Assembly (NCBI RefSeq): GCF_018138145.1 | Contig: NZ_CP073104.1 | Coordinates: 5,647,001 to 5,711,000, forward strand | Direction: 5' to 3' | Source of the DNA: Pseudomonas sp. SCA2728.1_7 | GTDB lineage: Bacteria > Pseudomonadota > Gammaproteobacteria > Pseudomonadales > Pseudomonadaceae | Length of the DNA stretch: 64,000 bases | In this document: positions 55,320 through 63,745 of the stretch, piece after piece | Numbering within the stretch: the stretch's first letter is position 1 | Layout: each line of letters opens with the position of its first letter | The notes under the pieces: model-generated | The model's input: only the letters and a program-made list of their open reading frames with translations | The model's database searches: none | Told to the model about the DNA's origin: nothing | Translations under genes and position numbers: made by a program

Positions 55320-56261
55320 ATGCCCCATTACTTCGACGCCGCCCATCGTCAGCAGATCGAAACCCTGCGCCAACGCTTTACCGCCCGCACCGAATGGCCG
55401 ACCTGGCTGTTGCTGATCGGCGTCTATGCTGGCTGGTTCGCCATTGTGCTCAACAGTCACTGGCTGGGCCGTGCCTTGAGCACGCTGTTGTTGATCCCGC
55501 TGCTGGTGTTGTGGCTGTCGGTGCAGCACGAGTTGCTGCACGGGCATCCGACGCGCTGGGTGCGCTTCAACAAGATCCTTGGCTATGCGCCGTTTGCCGT
55601 GTGGTATCCGTACACGTTGTATCGCGATAGTCATTTGCTGCATCACCGCGATGAGGATCTGACCGTGCCCGGCGTCGATCCGGAAAGCCGTTACCTGACC
55701 CGCGCTGGCTGGCAGGGCAGTTCGCTGTTTGAACGCAGCTTGCACTGGTTGAACAAAACCGTGCTCGGGCGCTTTGTGATCGGCGCACCGCTGGCGCTGA
55801 TGGCGCTGGCCAAAGAAGAGTTGCTGCGGCTGAAGAATGGCGAGCGCCAGGCCTGGTTGATGTGGCTGACCCACGGCCTGCTCACGTTATTGATGCTGTG
55901 GTTCATCACCCGTTTCAGCGTGCTGCCGGTCTGGCATTACCTGCTGCTGATCAGCGTGCCGGCGCTGTCGATCGCGATGATCCGCTCCTACTATGAACAT
56001 CGCCCACATGCGCAACCGGAGCAGCGCACGGTGTTGAACGAAGCCGGTTGGCCGTGGCGCTGGTTGTTTCTGAATCTGAATTTTCATCTGGTGCATCACG
56101 ACTTGCCGAAGCTGGCGTGGTACGACTTGCCCACGGTTTACCGGATGCATCGCGAGCAATGGATCGCGCGCAGTGGCGGGTTTCTGGTGCAAGGGTATGG
56201 CGAGTTCTGGCGGCGCCATGTCTTGAAGCCAATCGACAGCCCCGAGCATCCTTACCACTGA
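55320..56261 (+). CDS. Fatty-acid desaturase-family membrane protein
   Basis: Starting at MPHYFDAAHRQQIETLRQRF it has 313 residues; the ribosome site is weak and an upstream in-frame TTG is a second option. Three His boxes are visible: HELLHGH at about residue 82, HLLHHRDED at about 117, and HLVHHDLPK at about 260. They bind a di-iron centre. Several membrane segments lie between them. It probably desaturates or hydroxylates lipids; the substrate is open. Confidence 0.87.
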   Translation: MPHYFDAAHRQQIETLRQRFTARTEWPTWLLLIGVYAGWFAIVLNSHWLGRALSTLLLIPLLVLWLSVQHELLHGHPTRWVRFNKILGYAPFAVWYPYTLYRDSHLLHHRDEDLTVPGVDPESRYLTRAGWQGSSLFERSLHWLNKTVLGRFVIGAPLALMALAKEELLRLKNGERQAWLMWLTHGLLTLLMLWFITRFSVLPVWHYLLLISVPALSIAMIRSYYEHRPHAQPEQRTVLNEAGWPWRWLFLNLNFHLVHHDLPKLAWYDLPTVYRMHREQWIARSGGFLVQGYGEFWRRHVLKPIDSPEHPYH

Positions 56262-56282
56262 CCCAAGAACACCACAAAACCC

Positions 56283-56371
56283 TGTAGGAGTGAGCCTGCT
56301 CGCGATAGCGGTATATCAGTGACATTTTCAGTGCCTGACTCACTGCTATCGCGAGCAGGCTCACTCCTACA
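56283..56371. repeat. REPIN 11
   Basis: The arms have GCGATAGCGG and CTGCTATCGC. The loop, containing TATATCAGTGACATTTTCAG, is close to that of REPIN 10 and of the copy at 60820. Confidence 0.9.
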
Positions 56372-56400
56372 TTGAAACGTGCTGCCCGGGGAAAATGTGC

Positions 56401-57192
56401 ATGACCCAACACCACACCGAACTCCTGATGTACGTCGCCCCCGAGCCCATCCGCGCAGCCAATGAGCGCTGGATTGCGCGCATTCTCGAGCAACTTGGCC
56501 ACACCCGCCTGAGTGCTGAAGGCCTGTCATTGCCCGAACTCTGGTTATCCCCCGATCTGCGGCTCACACAAACCTGCGGCTATCCGCTGATGACTGCATT
56601 GCGCGGGCAAGTGCGCATCGTCGGCCGGCCCCGTTACGAACTCCCTGACGCCAGCGCCGGCAATCATTGCAGCCTGATCATTAGCCGAGTTGATGACCCA
56701 CGCAAAACCCTGGCGGACTTTCACAACAGTCGAGGGGTGATCAACAGTGACGACTCCAATAGTGGCATGAACCTGCTGCGTCAGCGCTTGGCGCCACTGA
56801 ATCAGGACGGACAATTCTTTGCCTCGGTCGGCATCAGCGGCGGCCATCGCGAGAGCCTGCGTTGGCTGCGCGAAAACCGCGCCGATCTGGCCGCCATCGA
56901 CAGCGTCACCTACGCCTATCTGGCGCAATATGCGTCGGAAGAAGTCCGTGCCTTGCGGGTGATTGCGCGCAGTGCCCTGAGCCCGACCCTGCCGTTCATT
57001 ACTGTCGTCAGCGCCACGGATGAGCAGGTCGAGCAGCTCCGACAGGTAATGAATGAAACCTTGCGCGAACTCCCTGATGTCGTGGAGACCTTGGGATTGC
57101 CTGAGGTGCTTGCGGCCAGTGAGCGCGATTATCAAATCCTGCTCGACTATCAGCGTGAGGCTGAAGGACTTGGCTATGGCCGCTTGCGCTAA
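56401..57192 (+). CDS. PhnD/SsuA-type substrate-binding-fold protein without signal peptide
   Basis: Starting at MTQHHTELLMYVAPEPIRAA (GGGGA nine to ten bases upstream) it has 263 residues. It has the PBP2 pattern of phosphonate/sulfonate-binding proteins (LTQTCGYPLMTALRGQVRIV, SRGVINSDDSNSGMNLLRQ, DLAAIDSVTYAYLAQY). It has no export signal, so it should remain in the cytoplasm, or the start lies elsewhere. No permease is nearby. The ECF sigma gene follows about 190 bases later on the same strand. Confidence 0.78.
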   Translation: MTQHHTELLMYVAPEPIRAANERWIARILEQLGHTRLSAEGLSLPELWLSPDLRLTQTCGYPLMTALRGQVRIVGRPRYELPDASAGNHCSLIISRVDDPRKTLADFHNSRGVINSDDSNSGMNLLRQRLAPLNQDGQFFASVGISGGHRESLRWLRENRADLAAIDSVTYAYLAQYASEEVRALRVIARSALSPTLPFITVVSATDEQVEQLRQVMNETLRELPDVVETLGLPEVLAASERDYQILLDYQREAEGLGYGRLR

Positions 57193-57193
57193 G

Positions 57194-57254
57194 GATCGCA
57201 GCCTTCGGCAGCTCCTACAGGGGATCGGTGTAGGAACTGCCGAAGGCTGCGATC
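57194..57254. repeat. REP pair of a second family
   Basis: GATCGCAGCCTTCGGCAGCT and its complement around a ten-base centre form a long hairpin. It is a different REP family from the GAGCCTGCTCGCGA type and the only copy in this window. Confidence 0.85.
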
Positions 57255-57380
57255 TCGTGCTTTTATATTCACAAATCGCATATAAAAATGAAATTTAAAT
57301 ATTATTAAAGAATAAGGCGCCTTGCTACGATCGCGCCACCGGAACACCGGACATTCAGCGACCCCTAACCAGGAGCCCCT

Positions 57381-57908
57381 ATGTCCGGCGCCGAGCTTTG
57401 CCATCGCAACACCGTGGACGAGCTGTTTCGCGCCCACTATCGCTGGCTCTGTGCTTATCTGCGCGGTCATCTGCACGACGCGGCCGGCAGCGAAGACATC
57501 GCCGCCGAAACCTTTGCGCAATTGCTCGAAGCCCCGGGGCTGAGAGCCATCCGCGAACCTCGCGCCTTGCTGACGACCATCGCCCAGCGCCTGCTTTATC
57601 AGCGCTGGCGACGCGGTGATCTGGAGCGTCGTCATCGCCAGCAGCTTGCTGTCGATTACGCCGTCTCGCCTGAAGATCTGGTCACGCTATCGCAAACCCT
57701 CAACCGCCTCGATCACAGCTTGCAGCGCCTGCCCGCCAAGGTCCGCACGACGTTTCTGCTCGCCCGTATCGATGGCCTGACCTACCCGCAAATCGCTGCC
57801 GAACTGGGCATCTCCCAGCGCTCGGTCAGCGAGTACATGAGCCGTTCCCAAGCGCTGTGCGATCGCCACAGCGCCAACCAATCCCTGCAAGACAAGAGGT
57901 CCGCATGA
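57381..57908 (+). CDS. ECF sigma factor without adjacent anti-sigma gene
   Basis: This 175-residue FecI-like sigma has region 2 (TVDELFRAHYRWLCAYLRGH, then SEDIAAETFAQLLE) and region 4 (LPAKVRTTFLLARIDGLTYP, then IAAELGISQRSVSEYM). No FecR-like gene or TonB receptor is near; the next gene, overlapping by ATGA, is a periplasmic binding protein. The leader is very AT-rich (57260-57310) without a clear Fur box. AGGAGCCCCT precedes the start. Confidence 0.9.
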   Translation: MSGAELCHRNTVDELFRAHYRWLCAYLRGHLHDAAGSEDIAAETFAQLLEAPGLRAIREPRALLTTIAQRLLYQRWRRGDLERRHRQQLAVDYAVSPEDLVTLSQTLNRLDHSLQRLPAKVRTTFLLARIDGLTYPQIAAELGISQRSVSEYMSRSQALCDRHSANQSLQDKRSA

Positions 57909-58918
57909 GATCGATCAAAACCCTGCTCGGCACTTCGCTGCTGGCGTTGAGCCTGAGTGTTGGCGCTGTTTCGGCGACGGAAAAAACCGCGCCGATCCAC
58001 TTCGGCGACATCACTTGGGAAAGCGGCAGTTTCATCACCGAAGTGCTGCGCCTGATCGTTGAAAAAGGCTACGGCTACCCGACCGACACGTTGCCCGGCA
58101 GTACCGTCAGCCTGGAAGCGGCGCTGGCGAAAAACGATATCCAGGTGATCGGCGAAGAATGGGCCGGGCGCAGTCCGGCGTGGGTCAAAGCGGCCGCCGA
58201 AGGCAAGGTGTTCGGTTTGGGCGACACGGTCAAAGGCGCAACCGAAGGCTGGTGGGTGCCGGAGTATGTGATCAAGGGCGACCCCGAGCGCGGCATCAAA
58301 GCGTTGGCGCCGGAGTTGAAATCTGTGGCCGATCTGCCGCGCTACAAAGACGTGTTCCGCGACCCGGAAGATCCGTCTCGCGGGCGTTTCCTCAACAGCC
58401 CGACCGGTTGGACTTCGGAGATCGTCAACAGCCAGAAGCTCAAGGCCTATGCGCTGAACGACAGCTTCGTGAATTTCCGCACCGGTTCCGGCGCGGCGCT
58501 GGATGCCGAGGTGGCGTCGTCGATCAAACGGGGCAAACCGGTGTTGTTCTACTACTGGTCGCCGACGCCGCTGCTGGGTCGATTCAAACTGGTGAAACTG
58601 GAAGAACCGCCGTTCGATGCCGAGGCCTGGAAAACCCTCGCCGATGCCAATAACCCGAATCCAAAAGGCACCCGGTCGATGCCGGCGAGTCTGGCGATTG
58701 GCGTGTCGGCGCCGTTCAAGGTGCAGTATCCGGAGTTGGTGGCGTTCTTCGAGAAAGTCGATTTGCCGATTGATCTGTTGAACCAGACGCTGGCGGGAAT
58801 GAGCGAAAAACGTTTGCAGCCGAGAGTGGTGGCGCAGGCGTTTTTGCGTGAGCAGCCGCAGGTCTGGAAGCCTTGGGTGCCTGCTGAGGTGGCGACCAAG
58901 GTGAGCGGAAGTCTGTAA
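57905..58918 (+). CDS. OpuAC-family ABC substrate-binding protein (betaine/choline type)
   Basis: Its ATG overlaps the stop of the sigma gene (ATGA), giving 337 residues. A signal peptide ends near residue 24 (GAVSATEK). The fold is OpuAC/ProX-like, with IHFGDITWESGSFITEVLRL, IQVIGEEWAGRSPAW and LFYYWSPTPLLGRF holding the aromatic residues for quaternary amines. No permease or ATPase gene follows, so it must serve a distant transporter or act as a sensor. Confidence 0.88.
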   Translation: MRSIKTLLGTSLLALSLSVGAVSATEKTAPIHFGDITWESGSFITEVLRLIVEKGYGYPTDTLPGSTVSLEAALAKNDIQVIGEEWAGRSPAWVKAAAEGKVFGLGDTVKGATEGWWVPEYVIKGDPERGIKALAPELKSVADLPRYKDVFRDPEDPSRGRFLNSPTGWTSEIVNSQKLKAYALNDSFVNFRTGSGAALDAEVASSIKRGKPVLFYYWSPTPLLGRFKLVKLEEPPFDAEAWKTLADANNPNPKGTRSMPASLAIGVSAPFKVQYPELVAFFEKVDLPIDLLNQTLAGMSEKRLQPRVVAQAFLREQPQVWKPWVPAEVATKVSGSL

Positions 58919-58952
58919 GTCGTTTCTGTTGTTTTTGTAGTGCTTCATATGG

Positions 58953-59024
58953 CGCCTTCGCGAGCAGGCTCGCTCCCACATTGGAATGCGTTTCTCCTAC
59001 GGGAGCTAACTTGCTCGCGAAAAC
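58953..59024. repeat. Decayed REP pair
   Basis: The left arm TTCGCGAGCAGGCTCGCTCC is intact. The right arm has changes (CTACGGGAGCTAACTTGCTC), so pairing is incomplete. It lies after the binding-protein stop and probably ends its transcript. Confidence 0.75.
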
Positions 59025-59258
59025 GTCCGCCCCGCCGACAATTCTCCCCGCGCTGAACCGTTTCTTGTGCAAAAAGTGCCAGATACTGGCCGACTAGTGG
59101 CCTTGCGCAGGCCTTTGCACTGGCTATGCTTCTCGTAACTAACTATGTCGACCGTCATGTCAAAACATGGCTGATCCACAGGGTTAGTCCGTGAATTCAT
59201 GCTGCCAGAGTGCGCAACCCAAGGCACCGACACTGAACCAACAAGGAGCGTCGCTTAC
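59025..59258 (+). other. Promoter and leader region of the BdlA-like gene
   Basis: From the decayed REP pair to the small ORF there is no other gene. The region includes a sigma-70 promoter candidate and AACATGG/CCATG-type short repeats. It belongs to the long leader that runs to 59484. Confidence 0.5.
59103..59130 (+). promoter_or_regulatory. Sigma-70 promoter candidate of the BdlA-like gene
   Basis: TTGCGC and TATGCT are 16 bases apart. Transcription from here would give a leader of about 350 bases before the ATG at 59485. Confidence 0.45.
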
Positions 59259-59354
59259 ATGGAAGTTCTTCAACGCGTTAGGGCTGGCCCGCATGCGGGC
59301 TATCAAGAGAAGGATGTCTTGATTAGAGCGTCGCTGCATGGACGCTCCGATTGA
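59259..59354 (+). CDS. Small ORF (31 residues) in the BdlA-like leader
   Basis: ATG preceded by AAGGAG ten bases upstream opens a frame starting MEVLQRVRAGPHAGYQEKDV and ending HGRSD. It contains the palindrome GCCCGCATGCGGGC and a GAGCGTC/GACGCTC stem. The ribosome site is better than most in the window. It could be a leader peptide or a true small protein; no family is recognised. Confidence 0.4.
   Translation: MEVLQRVRAGPHAGYQEKDVLIRASLHGRSD
59326..59347 (+). other. Stem-loop at the end of the small ORF
   Basis: GAGCGTC and GACGCTC form a 7-bp stem around eight bases. The left half repeats the GAGCGTCGCT that overlaps the small ORF's ribosome site region (59246-59255), which makes alternative pairings possible. 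Confidence 0.45.
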
Positions 59355-59484
59355 TCATCATTTATCACCTGACAACTTCCTCCCGTGGAGGAATGCGTGT
59401 GCCTGTTCTGTGGAACGTAGTGGTGGATCGTGAAAGAACTGAACTTTCATCAAATCAAAAGTCCGCGCGGAAGGTGATACAACC

Positions 59485-60804
59485 ATGTTCAACCTACATC
59501 ACAAGGCTGACCTGCAGGAAATCGAGCGCTTCAGCTGCGCCCTGACCGAGGCCAACGCCAAACTGGCCGCGATCAGCCGTTCGATGGCCATGATCGAGTT
59601 CAGCCCTGACGGCATCGTTCTCGATGCCAATGAAAACTTCTGCAAGACCATGGGCTACAGTGCCGATGAAGTACGCGGCAAACATCACCGGGTGTTTTGT
59701 GAAGAGGCTTTCTATCGCAGTGAGGAGTACGCCAAATTGTGGCGTGACCTGGCGCGCGGTGAGCCGATCAGCGGAACGTTTCTGCGTTTGAACAAGGCCG
59801 GCAGGGAAGTCTGGCTCGAAGCCAGTTACATGCCGGTTTATGGCCCGGACAAACAAGTCCGCAGCGTAATCAAAGTCGCTGCCGACATCACTGCTCGAGT
59901 GAATAAAGAACACGAAGAAGAAAGCATGCTGGCGGCGATCAGCCGCTCCATGGCGGTGATCGAGTTCACCCCGGAAGGCAACGTCATTACCGCCAACGAC
60001 AACTTTCTGCAAACCATGCAGTACTCGCTCAACGAAATCGTCGGCCATCATCACAGCCTGTTCTGCCATCGTGCCGAAGCCGAGTCTGCGCAGTACAAGG
60101 CATTCTGGGCCTCACTCAATCGCGGCGAATATCACTCGCACCGTTTCGAGCGCAAGAACAAGTCCGGGCACATGGTCTATCTGGAAGCGTCGTACAACCC
60201 ACTGTTCGACGCCAAGGGCCGCTTGTACAAAGTGGTCAAGTTCGCCAGCGACATCACCCATCAGATGACCACGTTGCAGAACGCTGCCGAATCGGCCCAC
60301 AGCACCTCGGTACAAAACGATGCCTGCGCGCAAAAAGGCTCACAAGTCGTACAGCAAACCGTGCAGATCATTCAGGACATTTCCCGCGACCTCAACGAAG
60401 CGGCGGCGAGTATCGATGCGGTGAGCAAACAGTCAGACATCATCGGTACCATCGTGCAGACCATTCGCGGGATTGCCGACCAGACCAACTTGTTGGCACT
60501 TAACGCTGCGATTGAAGCGGCGCGGGCCGGTGAACATGGGCGTGGTTTTGCGGTGGTCGCGGATGAGGTGCGCAGCCTCGCGGCGCGGACCAGTCAGGCG
60601 ACCCTGGAAATTGTCGATGTGGTACGCAAGAACCATGACCTGTCGCTGAGTGCGGTGTCGAGTATGCAGTCGAGCCTGAGTCGTACCGGGCTTGGCGTGG
60701 AGCTGGCGAACGAGGCGGGGGCGGTGATTCAGGAGATTCAGCAGGGCTCACGGCATGTGGTGGATGCGATCAGCCAGTTCAATGAAACGCTGCAATTGAA
60801 CTGA
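59485..60804 (+). CDS. bdlA: PAS-PAS methyl-accepting protein, BdlA-like
   Basis: This 439-residue cytoplasmic protein has no membrane segment. Two PAS domains (about 20-135 and 145-255) share the pattern [20 protein letters not shown] and [20 protein letters not shown], as expected for a duplication. A shortened MCP signalling domain (about 290-430) has [20 protein letters not shown]. The layout matches BdlA, which controls biofilm dispersion in P. aeruginosa, and also aerotaxis-type receptors. The gene symbol is by analogy. Confidence 0.8.
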   Translation: MFNLHHKADLQEIERFSCALTEANAKLAAISRSMAMIEFSPDGIVLDANENFCKTMGYSADEVRGKHHRVFCEEAFYRSEEYAKLWRDLARGEPISGTFLRLNKAGREVWLEASYMPVYGPDKQVRSVIKVAADITARVNKEHEEESMLAAISRSMAVIEFTPEGNVITANDNFLQTMQYSLNEIVGHHHSLFCHRAEAESAQYKAFWASLNRGEYHSHRFERKNKSGHMVYLEASYNPLFDAKGRLYKVVKFASDITHQMTTLQNAAESAHSTSVQNDACAQKGSQVVQQTVQIIQDISRDLNEAAASIDAVSKQSDIIGTIVQTIRGIADQTNLLALNAAIEAARAGEHGRGFAVVADEVRSLAARTSQATLEIVDVVRKNHDLSLSAVSSMQSSLSRTGLGVELANEAGAVIQEIQQGSRHVVDAISQFNETLQLN

Positions 60805-60819
60805 AAACGCAGCCAAACC

Positions 60820-60907
60820 TGTAGGAGTGAGCCTGCTCGCGATAGCGGTATATCAGTGACATCTTCGGTGACTGACTAGCCGCAATCGCGAGCAGGCTCA
60901 CTCCTAC
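60820..60907. repeat. REPIN 12
   Basis: The arms have GCGATAGCGG and CCGCAATCGC, with one mismatch. The loop includes TATATCAGTGACATCTTCGG, similar to the REPINs at 54479 and 56283. It lies between convergent genes. Confidence 0.9.
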
Positions 60908-60932
60908 AAGGGATTTTCATTTAGACCCGAGA

Positions 60933-61478
60933 TCAGAGTGCGGCGAGAAACTTGTCCGCCTGCTTGTCGCTGTCCTTCACATCGTTGTCTTTCTCCGCTT
61001 GGGCCAACTTCATCTTGTCCTGCAAGCGCTCGGCGATCTCTTTGCCGATGGCCAGTTGTTTCTCCGGCGGCATGGCTTTGATGTCGTCTTCGGTCAGCCC
61101 CATCGACTGCAGGATACTGTCGCGCAGACGCTGTTCCGGCGTCTTGCTCATGTAGTCCTTGAATTCATCGGTGGCGGATGTTGCCGAGGCCGTGGTGGCA
61201 TCGGTGGCTTGCAGGTTGACGCGGGTCTTGGCAAACGCTTCGTCGACGTTGTCGCTGATACGCGAGGCTTCGCTGACTTGCTGGGTGGCGATCTGCGTGG
61301 CCGAGTCCTGCACCTTGGCGGTGGCTTCAGCGGTTTGCGCCTGGGTCTGGTTTTGCAGGGTTTGCAGCATGGCGCCGTGCAGACCACCTTGCAGACCGGC
61401 TGCGGCGATGGACGTCGCATCGTCATTCAGCGCTTTGGGCAGATGAATGATTTGCTGTTGTTTGGCACTGATCAACAT
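60933..61478 (-). CDS. Uncharacterised helical protein
   Basis: Starting at MLISAKQQQIIHLPKALNDD it has 181 residues; the ribosome site is weak and an upstream ATG at 61523 would add 15 residues. The middle (about 50-110) is rich in Gln, Ala and Thr and predicted helical. The C-terminal part (KTPEQRLRDSILQSMGLTED, then IKAMPPEKQLAIGKEIAERL) recurs in many Pseudomonas proteins. No signal peptide. Function unknown; a secreted or surface-associated helical protein is only a guess. Confidence 0.7.
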   Translation of the reverse strand: MLISAKQQQIIHLPKALNDDATSIAAAGLQGGLHGAMLQTLQNQTQAQTAEATAKVQDSATQIATQQVSEASRISDNVDEAFAKTRVNLQATDATTASATSATDEFKDYMSKTPEQRLRDSILQSMGLTEDDIKAMPPEKQLAIGKEIAERLQDKMKLAQAEKDNDVKDSDKQADKFLAAL

Positions 61479-61633
61479 GACGTGTAGACCTGTAGGTAAT
61501 TGCTGACTGGCGTATCGGAGCAATTACCGTGCCTTCTCAATAAGTCGTTTTATTTCAACAGGTTGATCGTCGGTCAGGTGTTCGCGACGGTCATCCATTG
61601 CCGATAAGCGGCAGAGGATGACCGTTGCGCCCG

Positions 61634-63070
61634 TCAGCGATGGGCAATGTTCTCCAGCGCCAGATTGCGTGTGCGCGGACCGAACCAGCCGATGGTCAGC
61701 ATCACGATCAGCATGCTGCTGACGATGAACGCCAGTACGCCCGGTGTGCCGAAGTTGTCGAGAAACAGACCTATCAACAAGCTGCTGAACACCGTCGACA
61801 AACGACTGAACGAGTAACAGAAACCGACGGCGCGGGCGCGGATGTTGGTCGGGAACAATTCGCTCTGATACGAGTGATAACTGAAGCTCAACCAGGCGTT
61901 GCAGAACGTGATCATCACTCCGCAGAAGATCAGCCCGAACGCGCTGGTCTGCAGAGCGAACAAGGTGCCGAAGGTCATTGCGCCGAGGGCCGAGCCGACG
62001 ATCTGCCATTTGTTCTCGAAACGGTTGGCGAATTTCACGAACAGCAGCGGCCCGAGCGGGTAGGCGAGGGTGATGATGAACGCGTACATCAAACTGTGGG
62101 TGACGCTGACGCCCTGGCCGGACAGCAACGCCGGCAACCAGTTGCCGAAACCGAAGAAACCGATCGCCTGGAAAATGTGGAAAACGATCAGCATCAATGC
62201 GCGACGACGATACGGTGGCTGCCAGATATCGGCGAAGCGGCCCTTGCCTTCGACGTCGACCGGGACCGTTTCGGGCACGTCCAGTGGCTTGCCGTGATCC
62301 TTCTCGCAGCGTGCTTCGATGCCATCGAGAATCCGCTTGGCTTCATCAAAGCGGCCATGCTGCGCGAGCCAGCGCGGCGATTCCGGCAGACGCTTGCGCA
62401 GCCACCAGATAAACAGCGCAAACACCGCACTGGCCAACACCACCCAGCGCCAGCCGCTGATACCGAACGGCGCTTGCGGCACCAGCCACCACGACATCAG
62501 CGCCACCGCCGGCACCGAGAGGAACTGCACGAAAAACGCAAAGGCAAACGCCGAACTGCGCATGCGCTTGGGCACCAGTTCCGAGAGGTAGGCGTCGATG
62601 GTTACCAGTTCGATCCCCAGACCGATGCCAACCAGAAAGCGCATGCAAATGATGCCCAGCGCCGAACTCTGAATGCCCATCAACACCGTCGCCACCGTGT
62701 ACCAGACCAGGGCAAAGGTGAAGATCGCGCGGCGGCCGAAGCGATCGGCCAACGGGCTGAGCAGGCTGGCGCCGAGGAACAGGCCGAGGAACGTCGCCGA
62801 AGCAAACGCTGCTTGATCAGAGAAACCGAACACACCCTGATTACCGGTGGCAAAGATGCCATCGCGAATCAGCCCGGGGCTGATGTAGGCAGTCTGGAAC
62901 AGATCGTAGAGTTCGAAGAAACCACCGATCGACAGCAGCGCCACCATCCGCCAGATCGTCGCGACCGCCGGAAGGCGATCAATTCGGGCGGACACCTGAG
63001 CGGCGCGGATCGGGTCGATGCCGTCGCTTTGCGCGGCGGCGGGGGCGTGTGCAGTCATGGGCTGATCCAT
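61634..63070 (-). CDS. MFS transporter, sugar/organic-acid porter type
   Basis: This 478-residue protein has 12 membrane segments, with PLADRFGRRAIFT in the first cytoplasmic loop and LPESPRWLAQHGRFDEA in the central loop, as in the general substrate transporters. The start at 63070 has no ribosome site; the ATG at 63058 (MTAHAPAAAQSDG) has GGAT seven bases before it and may be the true start. The substrate cannot be told; aromatic acids and sugars are common for this group. Confidence 0.87.
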   Translation of the reverse strand: MDQPMTAHAPAAAQSDGIDPIRAAQVSARIDRLPAVATIWRMVALLSIGGFFELYDLFQTAYISPGLIRDGIFATGNQGVFGFSDQAAFASATFLGLFLGASLLSPLADRFGRRAIFTFALVWYTVATVLMGIQSSALGIICMRFLVGIGLGIELVTIDAYLSELVPKRMRSSAFAFAFFVQFLSVPAVALMSWWLVPQAPFGISGWRWVVLASAVFALFIWWLRKRLPESPRWLAQHGRFDEAKRILDGIEARCEKDHGKPLDVPETVPVDVEGKGRFADIWQPPYRRRALMLIVFHIFQAIGFFGFGNWLPALLSGQGVSVTHSLMYAFIITLAYPLGPLLFVKFANRFENKWQIVGSALGAMTFGTLFALQTSAFGLIFCGVMITFCNAWLSFSYHSYQSELFPTNIRARAVGFCYSFSRLSTVFSSLLIGLFLDNFGTPGVLAFIVSSMLIVMLTIGWFGPRTRNLALENIAHR

Positions 63071-63183
63071 TTTTTATTGATGGAAAAGCTTAGCCTGCTA
63101 TCGGAGTTCACGGATTGTGAATATCGGCTGATTAAACAGATAAACCGCTGAATTCTTGCAATATCTGCTTACCAGTTAACGAT

Positions 63184-63624
63184 TTATGCCGCAGCCGTCG
63201 AATCCGGTAGCGCCGAGGCCGGCAAGCCGAAGATCCGGTCGAACAGCCAGTTGAACGCGAACGTGTAGCACGGGATGAAAATGATCAGCGCCAGATCCAG
63301 CAGAAACGCCTGCACCAGACTGATGTTCATCCACCACGCGATCAACGGAATCAGGAACACGATCAGCGTCAGTTGAAAGCCGACGGCGTGGGCGATGCGG
63401 CGTTTAACTGTGCGAGTACGCGAAATCTGGCGGCTTTCCCAGAGCTCGAACAGCGAGGTGTAAATGAAGTTCCAGGTCACGGCGATGGTGGTGATGATCA
63501 CCGCCAATGGCCCGGTGCTGCCTGGCGAGGTGCCGGACAACAGCGCCAGACCGAGGGCGGAGAAGGTCATGCCGATCACTTCGTAGAGCGATACGTAGAC
63601 GAGTTTGCGTTTGACGCCTTGCAT
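63184..63624 (-). CDS. PACE-family biocide efflux transporter
   Basis: This 146-residue protein has four membrane segments in two tandem BTP domains. The first motif KRKLVYVSLYEVIGM has Glu15, the residue needed for transport in AceI. WNFIYTSLFELWE and FNWLFDRIFG are the paired motifs. PACE proteins export chlorhexidine, acriflavine or short diamines. A LysR gene divergent from it parallels the AceR-AceI pair. Confidence 0.93.
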   Translation of the reverse strand: MQGVKRKLVYVSLYEVIGMTFSALGLALLSGTSPGSTGPLAVIITTIAVTWNFIYTSLFELWESRQISRTRTVKRRIAHAVGFQLTLIVFLIPLIAWWMNISLVQAFLLDLALIIFIPCYTFAFNWLFDRIFGLPASALPDSTAAA

Positions 63625-63745
63625 GGGGATTGCCTCTTTCTTGCGACTTTTGGGCCAGTAGGACTGGCGAAGGCGGCGAAAGATAGCTTCAATAGGGCTG
63701 ACAGAAAAAGTCAGTAGCTTTCAGTTTTGTTGATAGGTGTGAAAA

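Noticed and set aside
57260..57380. Fur box in the AT-rich leader of the second ECF sigma gene
   Set aside because: No alignment gives more than a loose match to the consensus; AT-richness alone explains the similarity.
134..60907. REPINs as insertion sequences
   Set aside because: They are about 90 bases with no coding capacity and no transposase in the window; they are reported as repeats.
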